Part shown: positions 1 to 10,271 of the stretch, in pieces
Layout: each line of letters starts with the position of its first letter
How positions within the stretch are numbered: the stretch's first letter is position 1
Origin: Agarophyton chilense
Lineage: Eukaryota; Rhodophyta; Florideophyceae; Gracilariales; Gracilariaceae
DNA: 64,000 nucleotides
NCBI GenBank assembly: GCA_030374765.1
Contig: JARGXX010000001.1
Span: 2,170,001 to 2,234,000, forward strand
Direction: 5' to 3'
Notes under the pieces: model-generated
Databases searched by the model: none
What the model saw: the letters and a program-made list of their open reading frames with translations, nothing else
What the model was told of the DNA's origin: nothing
Made by a program: the position numbers and the translations under genes

Positions 1-1576
1 CAATACAACCCGATGCATCATGCGCAAATGGCGCAGATGACTTCTCTCGAATCATCTCTTCCTCAGCAACACTTGTCACATCCGTTGCTCCAACCGCCAC
101 AGATGCTGATGCAGCCTCCGCAATCCGAGTCTCAACAGCACCCAGCGCACCCTGTTCAACTTTCCCAATTTCAACAGCAGCAGCAGTTGCAGCATGCCGC
201 TGCACCACCGCCTATCTCGTCCCAACTAACTGCTCATTCACCACAGTACGCTTTCCCTGCACAGCATGAGCATGAGAAGGAGCAGCAACAACTGCAGCAA
301 CGGCAGCAGCCTGTCTCACCACAATCGCGGTTGGCTTTGGCTGTTGAACAGCAGCTTTCTTCTCCACAGCCGCCGCAACCGGGTTCGGCATCCATTGGAC
401 AACAAGCAATGTATGCACCCAGCGGCTCGCAGATTACACCCCATCTCAACGCCATGTATCAACAGCAGCTGCAAGCTTCTCAACAGGCGCCATGGGCTGC
501 CTCGCAGTTGGCGTACACGCACCCGTCTCAAATAGGTATTGCGTACGAACGTGCAAGTTTAGCGGGTGCTCCTAGTCAAATGTACGAAGCAAGAAGCAAG
601 TCAATTCAAGTTCCGTCGAGTTGTGTGGGAATGGTTATCGGACGAAACGGAGACACGATCAAGGAAGTTCAACAACGCTCCGGTGCGCACATCAAAATAA
701 CGCCAAGCCCAGATGCAGCGCGTGAGGACAGCGACCGTGTGTTGTACATTTCTGGGACAGCGGACGCGGTGGAAGTGGCATGTACGATGATAGAGGAGCT
801 TGTGACGCAGGCACTCCGCGCGGGTGGGCAGGAAGATGTGCAGACAAGCGCAGACACGAGCGCGGAAGCAAGCGCAGAAGCGCTTGCGGATGATGGTGCA
901 GCTCACGACGCGCAAAGTGAAGGTGAGGCAGACGGCGGTAGCAGCAGTTGTTCGGCGGGCACGGGGACGGGCGTGCGTGCCGGAGGCGATGAACAAAACG
1001 AGGACGAAACAAAGGGTTGCGGAGAAAGTGGAGGTTGCGGGGAATCGGAAGGCGAGTGTGCTGCAATGGACGGAGACGGAGAGGATTTGATAGAAGGCAA
1101 TTCAGTGGGCTTGCGAGCGCTTTCGATTTCGGAGGTTATTGAGCCCGTGGAGGTGCACAGTGTGCATGTGAAGTCGAAGCAGCAAGACGACGTGGGGTTT
1201 CTAGGGCTGGTCTTGGAAGATCAGGATGAGCAGGAAGAGAAAGAAGAGAAGGAGGTGGTGGTTGTGGAGCGGCGGGCGGAGCGGGGCGGCGGTAACATGG
1301 CGGTACGGTCGGAAATGAAGATCTCGCCGTCCAAGGTAGGGTTAATAATCGGCAAGAAAGGGGCGACGATCCGGGTGCTGGAAATCAAGTCGGGAGCGCG
1401 CATTTTGGTGTCCAAAAAAGTGGAGTGCGGCGGCGATGACGACGCGCGCACTGTGACCATCTACGGGCGGCGCGGGTGTGTGGAGGCGGCGCGCAGGATG
1501 ATCCGGGTGCGCATTGCGCGCGCGTGCAACGGCGTGGACGGCGGCGGGGCGGGCGCGGAGTGGGAGGCGAGCGACG

Positions 1577-1614
<38 letters not shown>

Positions 1615-1737
1615 GCGACGACGACGACGACGGCGACGACGGCGGCGGTGCGAGACGGTGGGGTGGCGGGTGTCGGGGTGGGCGTTGTTGGGTCGGCGGT
1701 GCCGTTGGCGGCGCACGCGGCGCACGAAGAGCGGTGA
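1..1737 (+). CDS. KH-domain RNA-binding protein (5' end may be cut by window)
   Basis: The reading frame is open from base 1 and the first ATG is at 13, so the true start may lie upstream. From that ATG the protein is 574 aa. Residues 1-190 are Gln/Pro/His-rich and look disordered. KH1 covers about 197-265 with its GxxG loop GRNG at 210-213. An acidic Gly/Ser-rich linker follows. KH2 covers about 433-500 with GKKG at 447-450. The tail is an Ala/Thr run encoded by a GC-rich triplet repeat. Paired type-I KH domains of this kind bind single-stranded RNA or DNA in hnRNP K/PCBP and FUBP-type proteins; the target here cannot be told. It converges on the kinase gene, with only 116 bp between the two stops. 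Confidence 0.85.
1579..1650. repeat. GACGGC-type triplet repeat in coding sequence
   Basis: Imperfect tandem GGCGAC/GACGAC units inside the KH gene encode an Ala/Thr run near the C terminus. Length variation would keep the frame. Confidence 0.8.
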
Positions 1738-1853
1738 GCAGTGAGGCAGCGCGCAAGAGAAGGCCGTTAGCAAGACAGTGCTGCAAGCCGCAGCTGTATG
1801 TTTTTATTTGGTTAGCGGAAGGCGGAAGGAGCATGGCGGTGGGGACGCGGAGC

Positions 1854-2013
1854 TCACGGCGGTGCGGCCGCGCGACGGTCCAGCGACAGACGGCCGATGA
1901 TGTGCTGCGCCACCTCACGCGACCGTTGGCGCACGTGCGCCCCCCCGGCGCCGGCGCGTCTGGCCACACTTGGCATCGAGCTTCCGGCGCGGTCGCCGCC
2001 CCCTCTTTGCTCC

Positions 2014-2048
<35 letters not shown>

Positions 2049-3968
2049 TGCGGCGGCGACGGCGGGGGCGGCGGCTCCCGCGTCGTCGCGGTCCGGCAGC
2101 GCCGTGCGACTCTGCTTGTGAGCCAGCTTGCGACGGTCCACCATGGCGTTGACGTCATCGGCGCCCGCCATCTCCATGAGCATGAGACGTTTGGTGGCGG
2201 AGTCGCCGCGCGCAAGCGCGCACATACGAAACACCGCCACAAACGCCTTGGCAGTCACCACCAGCCGTCGTCGGTACGGCATGGCAATCGACAGTTGTCG
2301 TTGAATGTGCTTCAAGCCCATCATGTGTCTTAGCAACGCGGGGTTGTCACTGGCCACCCGCACCAAACCTCGTTCCGCCATGTCGCGCACCGATTTGTTC
2401 ACGCGAAGTGATGGTTGCGCCCACGCCGTGCCCACGCTGCTCACGCTGCTGATGTGTTGCAGTCGACCGCCCACCGACATGTGCTGCTGAAGCTGTTGAT
2501 GCGAATGTGCGTGCATCATCATCTGCGGCCCCAATCGCCCCGTCGCGCGCTCGCTGCCCTCGCTGTGGTCGCCCACCGTCGTTTCCGACGTATTGCGGCT
2601 CAGATTGGTCGACATGGAGCCGCACGACGGTTGCTGCCTCCGGCTCTCCGTGCTCGTGGTCGCTGGCGAGTCACGGTCCCCAAACATGCGACCCACAGCC
2701 GTGGGCGACGTCGGGCACGAAGTATTCACCGACGAGCTCGGTCGCGACATGCTTCCGCCCCCGCCCGTGAACCACGAGTGTTGCAATGCTGCCAGCGCGC
2801 TCACGCGTTTGTACGCGTCCTCCTGCAGCATTTGTCGGATTAGCGCCTTGGCCTCCGCCGACACCTTCTTCCATGCTGCGCTGTCGAACGACACGTGCCC
2901 CTTTTTGATGTTCTGGAACATCTCGCTGTCCGTGCGCCCCTGGAATGGAACCTCGCCGCTCAGCATTTCGTATAGAACGACGCCGGCCGACCACACGTCC
3001 GCCAGCGGGCCGTACTTTTTACGGCGGCAGATCTCGATGGCCATGTAAGGCGGGATGCCCACCATGGTTGTGAGCACATCCATGTTGACGCGCTTGTCGC
3101 TCACAAAGTTGGAGTATCCAAAGTCTCCCAGCGCGACGGACATGGGGAACTTGGTGGCCGACAGGAACACGTTTTGCGGCCGCACGTCGCGATGTACAAT
3201 GTTTTTGGAGTGAATGTAGTGCAAGGCGCTGAGAAGCTGTCGCATGATGGCTCTGGCGTACGACTCGCCCAGCGCGTGCTTCTTGGCCAGCAGGTCGGCC
3301 AGCGTGCCGCCGCGCATCAACTCAAACACCAGGTGGTCCTTCTCCATCGTGGAGAACATGTCGACGGCTTGCACCACCGCCGGGTGGTTGAGCACGCAGT
3401 TGACATGCCGTTCGCGACGCACACACTCTTGTGCTTGCAAATCGTGCGGGCGCTTCTTAATGACCTTGACAGCAAACACTTGCGTTGGATCATCCACGGC
3501 GGAGGCGTGGTACACCCTTGAGTAGGCGCCCTCGGCCAAGAGCGGTCCGAGCGTGTAATAACGTTCAAAACAGTGATGGGCAGCAAAGGCAAGCCCTCTG
3601 GCCCACGACAGCATTTCCTCGTGTGAACCCAGAATGCACAGCAGCACTCGTCGTCCCACGGTGAGACGGAATGAACGACGAGTGCCGTCTTCCGAATACT
3701 CGACCAAGGCGCCGACGACGTCGAATTGTTCTTCAGGCAGTCGGTTTTCGGAATGGTGCAGTGACAGCACCTCTCCGTGTAACTTGGCGAAGCGGTGGTG
3801 TTTTCTGGAGAGGCGGGAGTTTTTGGTGGACATCCAGCCGGTCATGCGAACTGGCCTTTGATTTCTGAACGGGGTCTCGTCGGCAAGGGGTTGTGTTGTG
3901 TTGTTAGATAAACTGTTATCTGTTAGGGTGTTGGTAGAAGGGAACGAGGGTAGTTGTAAACGAGACAT
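1854..3968 (-). CDS. PH domain plus Ser/Thr protein kinase
   Basis: A 704-aa protein starting at MSRLQL. The frame stays open 36 codons further upstream, but that part would run through a 22-G homopolymer, so the downstream Met is preferred. A PH-like domain (about 40-133, starting RMTGWMSTKN) should bind phosphoinositide or protein. The kinase domain (137-400) has the glycine loop, catalytic Lys168 in FAVKVI, HRD at 259-261 and DFG at 282-284. Two features are unusual: the catalytic loop reads HRDVRPQN, with Arg where Ser/Thr kinases carry Lys, and the APE motif reads MAIE. The fold looks CAMK/AGC-like. A Ser-rich linker, a conserved-looking region near 560-640 and a Gly-Ser run from a CCCGAG repeat (2017-2046) follow. 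It is probably an active membrane-recruited kinase; the substrate is unknown. Confidence 0.85.
2017..2046. repeat. CCCGAG hexamer repeat
   Basis: Five hexamer copies in tandem encode a Gly-Ser run near the C terminus of the kinase. Confidence 0.85.
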
Positions 3969-5096
3969 GATGAGAGAATGACGGGGGGGGGGGGGGGGGG
4001 GGGGTGAAAAGATACCAGCAGGCAGAGCGTTAGAGCAGTAGAGGAGGAGCGGGCTGGAAAGAACGCGAGAATGCAAGCGAAGAAGGGCGAAAGCTCAGGG
4101 TGCAGAAGAGCAGAGCGGGAGCAGCAGCGGCAGTAGTAGAAAAGCGGGAGCAGAAAAGCGGCAGCGGCACTCGGTGGCACGACGGTGCGCAATTGGCGGT
4201 TTGCAACGACAAACAGCGAGTGGGCGCAGGCGGTATTCGAACGCAGGCGCGCGCACAGTTGATGGCAAGTGACGGGGAGTGGTGCACGCAAACAGTAGGC
4301 AACAAAACAAGCACACGCGCAGCAACGACACAAGTATGACTTTGAGACAAGGAAAGGAAGGTGGTGGGGGTGGGGGAGGAGGAAGGAGGAAGGAGGAAGG
4401 AGGGAGGGGTAGGGGAGATTGTGATGTTTGTTCACTTTGTTCACACGTGTTTGTGTTTGTTCACAAGAAAGGCGAAGAGGAGGGAGGGGGAGGAAAAGGA
4501 AGCGGTGGTGGCAGGCGGTTTGGGTTGGAGTGACTGAAGATAAGACAAGCAGAAGCAAGAGAGAGTAACACACACACAGCCGACAGCCGACAGCCGACAG
4601 CCGACAGCCGACACACGACACACACGACACAGAACAGCTGGCGCAGACGAAAAGCGCAGACGAGAAGCGCAGACGAGAGCGACGGGGAGCAAGGCGCAAG
4701 ACAGACGGACGGGGTCGGGGCGGGCGAGGGCCGCGAACGAGGGAGAATGGGAGAGGGGCGGGGCACTCACAACGGGGCACAGGGAATGTGAGGCGGGCAG
4801 CGACGGGCGGAGGTGAAGAAGGCGACGCGCAGACAGAGAGGCGCGAATTAAACGGTAGATGTGGCGGGATGTGTCGGGTGCGCGGACGCGCACATGGGCA
4901 CGGGCAAGCGCACGGGCACGGGCACGGGCACGGGCACGACGCGCGCGCGCACTGACAGTGCGGCGGGGCGACGGGGAGGAGGAGAAGAAGAAGGGATGAA
5001 TGCAAGCGGGGGGGAGGGGGTGAGGACGACGCAGGCGGCGAGGACGACGCAGACGGCGAGGACGACGACGACGACGACGGCGACGGCGACGACGAA

Positions 5097-5140
<44 letters not shown>

Positions 5141-5501
5141 AGACGACGACGACGACGGCGGCGAGGTCGACAGGCGATGGGGGTGAAGTGGGAAGGGTCG
5201 AGGAGGGCTGCGGCTGGCGGAGGAGGGAACGAAAGTGGCGCAGGTGCGCGCAGCAACGCGTGTTGCGCGGCGGCGCAGCAGCGACGCTTTGGAAACGGCG
5301 CGCGCTCCACGTGGCCTGCGCACACTCTCACAGCACTCTCACAGCACTCTCACAGCACGCAACACGTACACCAAAGTGCGGTGCGGCGCTTGTAGAAAAA
5401 CTCTTTTTGATACTTTGACACTCTCACACACACACACACACACACACAATCAATCATACACGCGCTTCTTGTAGATACAAAAGTGGCTCACCAAAGCGAC
5501 G
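3969..5501. other. Kinase upstream region full of simple repeats
   Basis: No convincing gene. Contents in order: a 22-base G tract (3983-4004) just upstream of the kinase start; purine-rich GGAGGAA blocks (4360-4405); a heptamer array of CCGACAG (about 4575-4618); GCGCAGACGA repeats (about 4637-4676); GGCACG repeats (about 4905-4938); a long GAC/GACGGC triplet tract (about 5026-5170); ACTCTCACAGC repeats (about 5322-5356); and a CA dinucleotide run (5424-5448). Long open frames across this stretch translate to homopolymeric Ser/Arg/Thr and are artefacts of the repeats. Confidence 0.75.
5026..5170. repeat. GAC triplet microsatellite
   Basis: About 145 bp of mostly uninterrupted GAC units with GGC and GAA variants, outside any supported gene. 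Confidence 0.9.
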
Positions 5502-6809
5502 CTACGAGCGTCGTGACGTAGACGCAGGCGCGTCCGCCGCACGAATGCTTTGTTTGCAGAACGGACAGATGCGATTCACTCGCAGCCACTGGTCAACGCA
5601 TTCGGCGTGGAAGCGATGTGCGCACGGTAACACCTTGACGTGGTCGCCGCGCTCGTACTCGCCCAGACAGATGGCGCATTTCTCCTGCTGCTCGCCGTCG
5701 CCCGTCTCAGCGCTGCTGTCTTGTTCGAAGCTATGCGTGGGAAGTCGTTCAATTTCGGCCTCGCTTCCGCCGCGATTCACGTTTCCGCCCATGCGCTCGA
5801 TCACGTTGAGCCAGTCCTCGTACGTCTCGCCGCCTTCCATGCCGCCCGGCACCATTGCGCGAAGAAACTCTCCGAATGCCGCGCCGCCTGCGCCTGCGAG
5901 GCCGCCGCCTGTTGCGCCACCGCCTGTTGCGCCACCGCCGCCGCCGCCACCACCACCGCCGCCCATGGCAGCAAACGGCCCAAACATGCCTGAGAACATG
6001 ATGTTCATCATGTCGCCGGCGTCGCCAAACTGAACCCTGCCACCGTGCGGCGGCTGCGGCGCGCCGCCACTACCAGCGGTAGCGGACGCGCCGGTGGGGG
6101 GTGTGGCGCGCGTCAAGGACACACGCGCCCCGGGTGGGGTGCGCATGTGCTCAAAGTGCACGCCGTCCGGGGTGACTGAGAAGGAACCGGCGCCAAACAT
6201 GCGGTCATCCATGCGTCCAAACGTTTCCTGCAAAACCGAGCTGAGCACGCCATCTGCCGAGGCAGCGGTGGCGCGCGGCGGCGCGGCGGGCTGCGCCACG
6301 GGCACGTACTCACGGCCGTTAAAGTGGGCCAGGGCAGCGAGGCCCGCGGTAGCGGCAGCGGTGGTGGCGGCGGCGGCGGCGGCGGCGCCACCACCACCAC
6401 CACCACCACCAGAGGAGTTACCAGAGGGGCGTTGCGACTGTGCAATGTGTCGAAACAGGTCGTTGAGCATGTCGGCGGCGCCGAAGGACGGAGTTCCCTG
6501 TACGAACGGGAAGCGTGCTTCGGACGGCGGCGGCGCCGTGGACGGTTGCGGCCACTCGCGCGTGGGCTGCGGGTACGACGGCACGCGGCGGTCGGGGCGG
6601 CCTTGCGGCGGTGCTGGGCGGTGCGGCATATGCGCAGGCGGAGGCCGAGGCCGAGGCGGAGGCCGAGGCCGAGGCGGGGGCGGAGGCGGAGACGGTGGCG
6701 ATTGCGGTGGCGACATCCAACCCAGATGAGGCAGTTGCGACGCAAACTCCTCCTCTTGCAGACGGCGCGCGAGCGCGGCGTCTGCGTCTATCTGCGCTTG
6801 CGTGCTCAT
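5502..6809 (-). CDS. RING-H2 E3 ubiquitin ligase, RNF126/RNF115-like
   Basis: A 435-aa protein. The N terminus (about 9-25, ALARRLQEEEF) resembles a short ubiquitin-interacting helix. The middle is low complexity: Pro/Arg repeats from a GGCCGA-type hexamer, Gly runs, Ala runs. Near 345-375 the segment YEDWLNVIERM followed by ERLPTHSF matches the conserved linker before the RING in RNF126/RNF115/BCA2 and plant RZF-type ligases. The RING-H2 finger at 378-420 has all eight ligands (CAIC, CAH, HAEC, CPFC). Family members pair with an E2 to ubiquitinate misfolded or trafficking substrates. The gene is divergent from NFU1. Confidence 0.88.
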   Translation of the reverse strand: MSTQAQIDADAALARRLQEEEFASQLPHLGWMSPPQSPPSPPPPPPRPRPPPRPRPPPAHMPHRPAPPQGRPDRRVPSYPQPTREWPQPSTAPPPSEARFPFVQGTPSFGAADMLNDLFRHIAQSQRPSGNSSGGGGGGGGAAAAAAATTAAATAGLAALAHFNGREYVPVAQPAAPPRATAASADGVLSSVLQETFGRMDDRMFGAGSFSVTPDGVHFEHMRTPPGARVSLTRATPPTGASATAGSGGAPQPPHGGRVQFGDAGDMMNIMFSGMFGPFAAMGGGGGGGGGGGATGGGATGGGLAGAGGAAFGEFLRAMVPGGMEGGETYEDWLNVIERMGGNVNRGGSEAEIERLPTHSFEQDSSAETGDGEQQEKCAICLGEYERGDHVKVLPCAHRFHAECVDQWLRVNRICPFCKQSIRAADAPASTSRRS

Positions 6810-6951
6810 TTTATGCTTGCGACTGTTTACGATGAAGGCGCTCGGTGGCGGTGGCGCGCGCGACGCGTCGTTGGCACCTCGCCGCCACTAACGCGCGTCG
6901 ACGATCGTGCTGCATGCGCCCTCTGCCCCCAGCCCTGTCTGTCCCAGTGGT

Positions 6952-6983
6952 GTGTTCTGGAGGGGAGCCCTCCAGAACACGTG
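6952..6983. promoter_or_regulatory. 13-bp inverted repeat next to CACGTG in a divergent promoter
   Basis: GTGTTCTGGAGGG (6952-6964) and CCCTCCAGAACAC (6968-6980) form a perfect inverted repeat with a 3-base spacer. Its right edge overlaps a CACGTG hexamer (6978-6983). It lies in the 385-bp space between the RING-H2 ligase (start 6809) and NFU1 (start 7195), where a shared operator could act on both. CGAAA-rich repeats (7075-7165) and a CA run (7172-7192) lie between it and the NFU1 start. Its role as a binding site is inference. Confidence 0.5.
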
Positions 6984-7194
6984 ACACACACACGCGTTCA
7001 GCGCGTACACGTTGTTGTAGCGCAACCCTCCCGCCTCCCACACTCTTCTGCATCCATATAGAAGCGGCGTGAACGAAACGAAGAAAGCGACGCGAGACGA
7101 AGCGAAACGAAACGAAACGAAACGCAGCCAAGCGAAGCGAAGCGAGGCGAAGCGAAGCGTGGGTAGAGGCGCACCACACACACACACACACACG

Positions 7195-7944
7195 ATGATG
7201 CGAAACGTGAGCCGCGCGTTGTTTCGCGCGCGACGGTTTGCGCCGCAAGCGCGCGCCATGTTCATTCAGACGCAGCTCACGCCCAACGCGCACGCCGTCA
7301 TGTTTCTGCCCGGTCGAACCGTCATGCCGCAAGGGGTGGGTACGGCAGACTATCCCACGCTCAAGTCCGCTGCCAACAGTCCGTTGGCGAGAAAACTTTT
7401 CGCTGTGTCGGGTGTGCGTTCCGTCTTCTTCGGTTCGGACTTTGTCACCGTTACCAAGCACGATCACCTGGAATGGGCCACGTTACGTCCGGAGCTTTTC
7501 GCCGTTATCATGGACTTTTTCACTGCTGCTGACGAGCATGTCATTGTGCCCGACGCCGCTGCTACGCTGCATGCCGATACTGTTATTACTGACCAAGATT
7601 CGGAGTTGGTGGCTATGATCAAGGAGTTGTTGGAGACGCGTGTCAAGCCGGCTGTGGCGCAGGACGGTGGCAGTATTGTTTTTCGCGCTTTTGATGAAAC
7701 CACCGGCGTTGTTCAACTCGAGCTACAGGGCGCCTGTTCAACTTGCTCCAGCAGCAGTATCACCCTCAAGAGCGGTGTGGAAAACATGTTGCGACATTAT
7801 GTGCCCGAGGTCAAGTCTGTGCACCAGGTGCTCGCCCCACACGCGCACGATTTGCAAAAGGCAAACATGGATGCATTAAATAACATGCAACAAAAGTTAT
7901 CCTCTTCCTCCCCAAACTCGCCTACACAGCGCTCGGAGAAATAA
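7195..7944 (+). CDS. NFU1: Mitochondrial iron-sulfur cluster carrier NFU1
   Basis: A 249-aa protein from MMRNVSRALF; the frame runs further up through CGAAA and CA repeats, so this Met is chosen. Residues 1-20 are Arg-rich and hydrophobic, as expected of a mitochondrial presequence. The Nfu N-terminal domain follows (about 20-115, MFIQTQLTPNAHAVMF), then the NifU-like C-terminal domain (about 140-222) with CSTC at 181-184 in LQGACSTC, followed by LKSGVENML. The two cysteines bridge a [4Fe-4S] cluster across a dimer for late delivery to lipoyl synthase and respiratory complexes. The last 25 residues are a polar tail. Confidence 0.95.
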   Translation: MMRNVSRALFRARRFAPQARAMFIQTQLTPNAHAVMFLPGRTVMPQGVGTADYPTLKSAANSPLARKLFAVSGVRSVFFGSDFVTVTKHDHLEWATLRPELFAVIMDFFTAADEHVIVPDAAATLHADTVITDQDSELVAMIKELLETRVKPAVAQDGGSIVFRAFDETTGVVQLELQGACSTCSSSSITLKSGVENMLRHYVPEVKSVHQVLAPHAHDLQKANMDALNNMQQKLSSSSPNSPTQRSEK

Positions 7945-7963
7945 AACACACAACTACGCTACG

Positions 7964-9018
7964 CTATACATTGGGTGCGTGACAACACTGGTTGCGGATG
8001 ATGGGTCTCAAATGATCATAATCCGGCAGCGGTTGGCCAACCCCTCTAGACCACGCAATCTTTCCACCAATCCATATGTTAAACGTATTCTCCGCCGTCC
8101 TGGGAATCAAGCCCACGTCCAGAATGTCGCGATGAAACTCGGAAATCAGTTCGGCCGCGATCCACGTTGCACGCAACAGCCCGCCGCTTGTCATGGAGAA
8201 TTCCACCGCCACGCGCACGTGCGTATCATGCGCTGCACCATTTGCTTGTACGTCGTGATTACTGGCGCACAAGTGAGCGTTCATGGTTGATTCGGCGTGT
8301 AGCCCAACCATGGACGGTCGAAGCGCCGGTGGAGGCGACGACGACGTTGCTAATGCTGTTAATGTTGCTTCTCGCTTGCGCTTGCTTGGAGGTGGTAGTG
8401 GTTGGTGCGGCGAAATGTGCGTGCCGAGCACGGGCGTGTGTACGGCGGCCGAGGCAGCGGCGGCGGCCGTTGACGATGCCATGGCTGCTGCCGCGCTCGC
8501 TGTCACACTGTTCTGCGCGTCTACTGAACGAATGCGGTCGCGAATCTCGGGCGGCACTCTTCGACAGCCGCGATATGGGTCAATGATGTGATGTTTGAGT
8601 CGCGTCTCGTTGTAACTACACACTAGTAAGTTAGCAATTGTAAAAAGCGTATTTGTACGCAACACAACACAAGACAAGCGCCAACTTACGCCCAGTCGCC
8701 GTTGCAATGGTTGCAACGAGCGCGCTTGGTCATACCGTTTCCATTCGCCCTGGGTTTCTGGTACACGTCAAACTGGGGGAGCACAAGAGCGGGCGGTGAG
8801 CAATGAGGCTAGGGGGGTAGGGGAGAAGAAGGCGTGTACATTACCTCATTAGTGTAGTGAATGCGTTCGGAATGGTCATCGCGACGCGGCGGGGGAGGCG
8901 GAGGAGGGGGCGGAGGCGGAGGAGGAGGAGGAGCATTGGGCGCGGGCAGCGGACTGGCAGGCGGACTGGCGACGGCAGACGGCTCCAAAGCATCCGGCGA
9001 CACGGCAGAAAAGTTCAT
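7964..9018 (-). CDS. BED-type zinc finger fused to an Rdx (SelT/SelW/SelH-like) domain lacking CxxC
   Basis: Inferred three-exon gene: exons 9018-8845, 8772-8690 and 8615-7964, with introns of 72 bp (GTAATG...CCCCAG) and 74 bp (GTAAGT...TGTAG). All joins keep frame, giving 302 aa. Exon 1 is Pro-rich. Exons 2-3 build a finger with Cys78, Cys81, His94 or 95 and Cys103, followed by RRVPPEIRDRI, as in plant BED/hAT-type fingers that bind DNA. An Ala-rich linker and a basic KRKR patch follow. Residues 216-302 match the Rdx family, with LLRATWIAAELISEF, DVGLIP and NTFNIWIGGKIAWSR, but where redox members have CxxC or CxxU this protein has SMTS (226-229). A thiol role is therefore unlikely, and a nuclear DNA-binding role is inferred. 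The splicing model is from sequence signals only. Confidence 0.7.
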
Positions 9019-9248
9019 GGCGCTCGGGGCGCGACGCGAAGTTTAGATTGCTAACCCAAACGTACGTGACAGTGGCGCGCGTAAGTGCAACGGCAGACCA
9101 ACACAGACGCTTGTAACTTTGTACGCAAGTGGGGTTTGCAACGCGTGTGCTGAAATGCGCGCGCGTTTGTGACTTTTTTTTACGTTTACTTACTTTGGGT
9201 TGCGCTCGGTTACAAAAGCGGTGTGCGCAAGTTGCAAGTTGCGCTTCA

Positions 9249-10271
9249 TCAAGTCACCTCGTCCATGGTGATGAAGCCGCTACTGTCGCGGTCCAGCTGC
9301 GCGAAGCGCTTTAGCAGTGGCTGTACGTCTTCGTCGCTCACCTTGCCCGTGCGGATCAGCATCTGAGCTAGAAACTCGCACCTGTCCACGCGACGGTCCT
9401 GGTCCTTGTCCATGCGCATCAGACTCTTCATGTCCATCGTCGCCCCCATCAGTCGTCGCGTCGCCGACTTTTGCTTCATCTTCGCAAACGTCCCCGCTAC
9501 CTCCCCCACCACCTTGGCCGCCCAGATCGTTGCGAAGCACAGCCATACCGTCATTGCCAGCTTGGACGAGTTTCGCGTCGGTTGAAGATCCCCAAACCCC
9601 ACAGTGGACGCCGATATAATCGTCACGTACGTTGCATTCAGAAGCGATAGCTTTTCTATCCTCCAGAATACTAGCACCCCCACCGACAGAATCACCACTA
9701 GCCAAAACACAGACACAGCCAACTCGTGCACATCCGCTTTGTCCAGCACACTTTCACTTTGCCGCCCCGTCTCCAACTGCTCTTCGTCCGACTCCTCATC
9801 CCCCCCAAGCGCTTGCAGTAGTAGTTCCTCCTGCCGGTCAATCAGCGTGCCTATCACATACGCCAACATCGTGGAGATGATCCCAATCGACGCAAACACG
9901 TAATAGATCACAAACGCCTTTGATACATTGCGAGTCGGTGTGATGTCACCGTATCCAACCGTGGTCGTCGTCACAACGCAAAAGTACACCGCATCATAAA
10001 AAGACCACCCCTCAAGCCATCTCATCATAGTAATCCCAATCACCACATGAGCCAAAATCGCAAACACCGCCCCACCATATATCTTCCCATTCAGTCGCTC
10101 TGAGTTCTCCATATCGCGAAGCACATCTTCAATAGCTTCACCATTTCCGTCACCGCCCTTGAACCGCTTGGAAACTCGATTAAATGCGTCATACCGTCGA
10201 GACTTGATGCGTTTCAGGAATGTTTCCGAAGTGGACACCACCAGTGGTGTGTTTTCGCCCTCCATAGCCAT
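9249..10271 (-). CDS. Two-pore K+ channel with EF hands (TPK type), copy 1
   Basis: A 340-aa protein from MAMEGENTP, chosen because the second copy starts the same way (MNASENTP). Two pore loops carry the K+ selectivity filters VGYGD (105-109) and VGFGD (224-228), each flanked by two hydrophobic helices (about 65-85 and 120-143; 183-203 and 238-258), giving the four-helix, two-pore layout. The C terminus has EF-hand loops at 288-299 and 327-338 (DRDSSGFITMDE), as in plant TPK channels of the vacuolar membrane that open with cytosolic Ca2+. No 14-3-3 motif is evident at the N terminus. The related copy lies head-to-tail 1.2 kb upstream. Confidence 0.93.
   Translation of the reverse strand: MAMEGENTPLVVSTSETFLKRIKSRRYDAFNRVSKRFKGGDGNGEAIEDVLRDMENSERLNGKIYGGAVFAILAHVVIGITMMRWLEGWSFYDAVYFCVVTTTTVGYGDITPTRNVSKAFVIYYVFASIGIISTMLAYVIGTLIDRQEELLLQALGGDEESDEEQLETGRQSESVLDKADVHELAVSVFWLVVILSVGVLVFWRIEKLSLLNATYVTIISASTVGFGDLQPTRNSSKLAMTVWLCFATIWAAKVVGEVAGTFAKMKQKSATRRLMGATMDMKSLMRMDKDQDRRVDRCEFLAQMLIRTGKVSDEDVQPLLKRFAQLDRDSSGFITMDEVT

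Noticed and set aside
1385-2333. Long Arg/Pro-rich frames on both strands over the KH and kinase 3' ends
   Set aside because: Shadows of the real genes in GC-rich repeat sequence; no motif.
3923-5323. 466-codon minus-strand open frame rich in Ser, Pro and Cys upstream of the kinase
   Set aside because: Made of translated simple repeats (GAC triplets, G tract) with no domain; overlapping frames are open on the other strand too.
6094-7061. Plus-strand frames opposite the RING-H2 ligase
   Set aside because: Antisense of Gly/Ala/Pro-rich coding sequence; the RING finger on the other strand settles the real frame.
8186-8197. Possible selenocysteine in the Rdx domain
   Set aside because: The redox site is Ser-x-x-Ser with no in-frame TGA, so no selenoprotein is implied.
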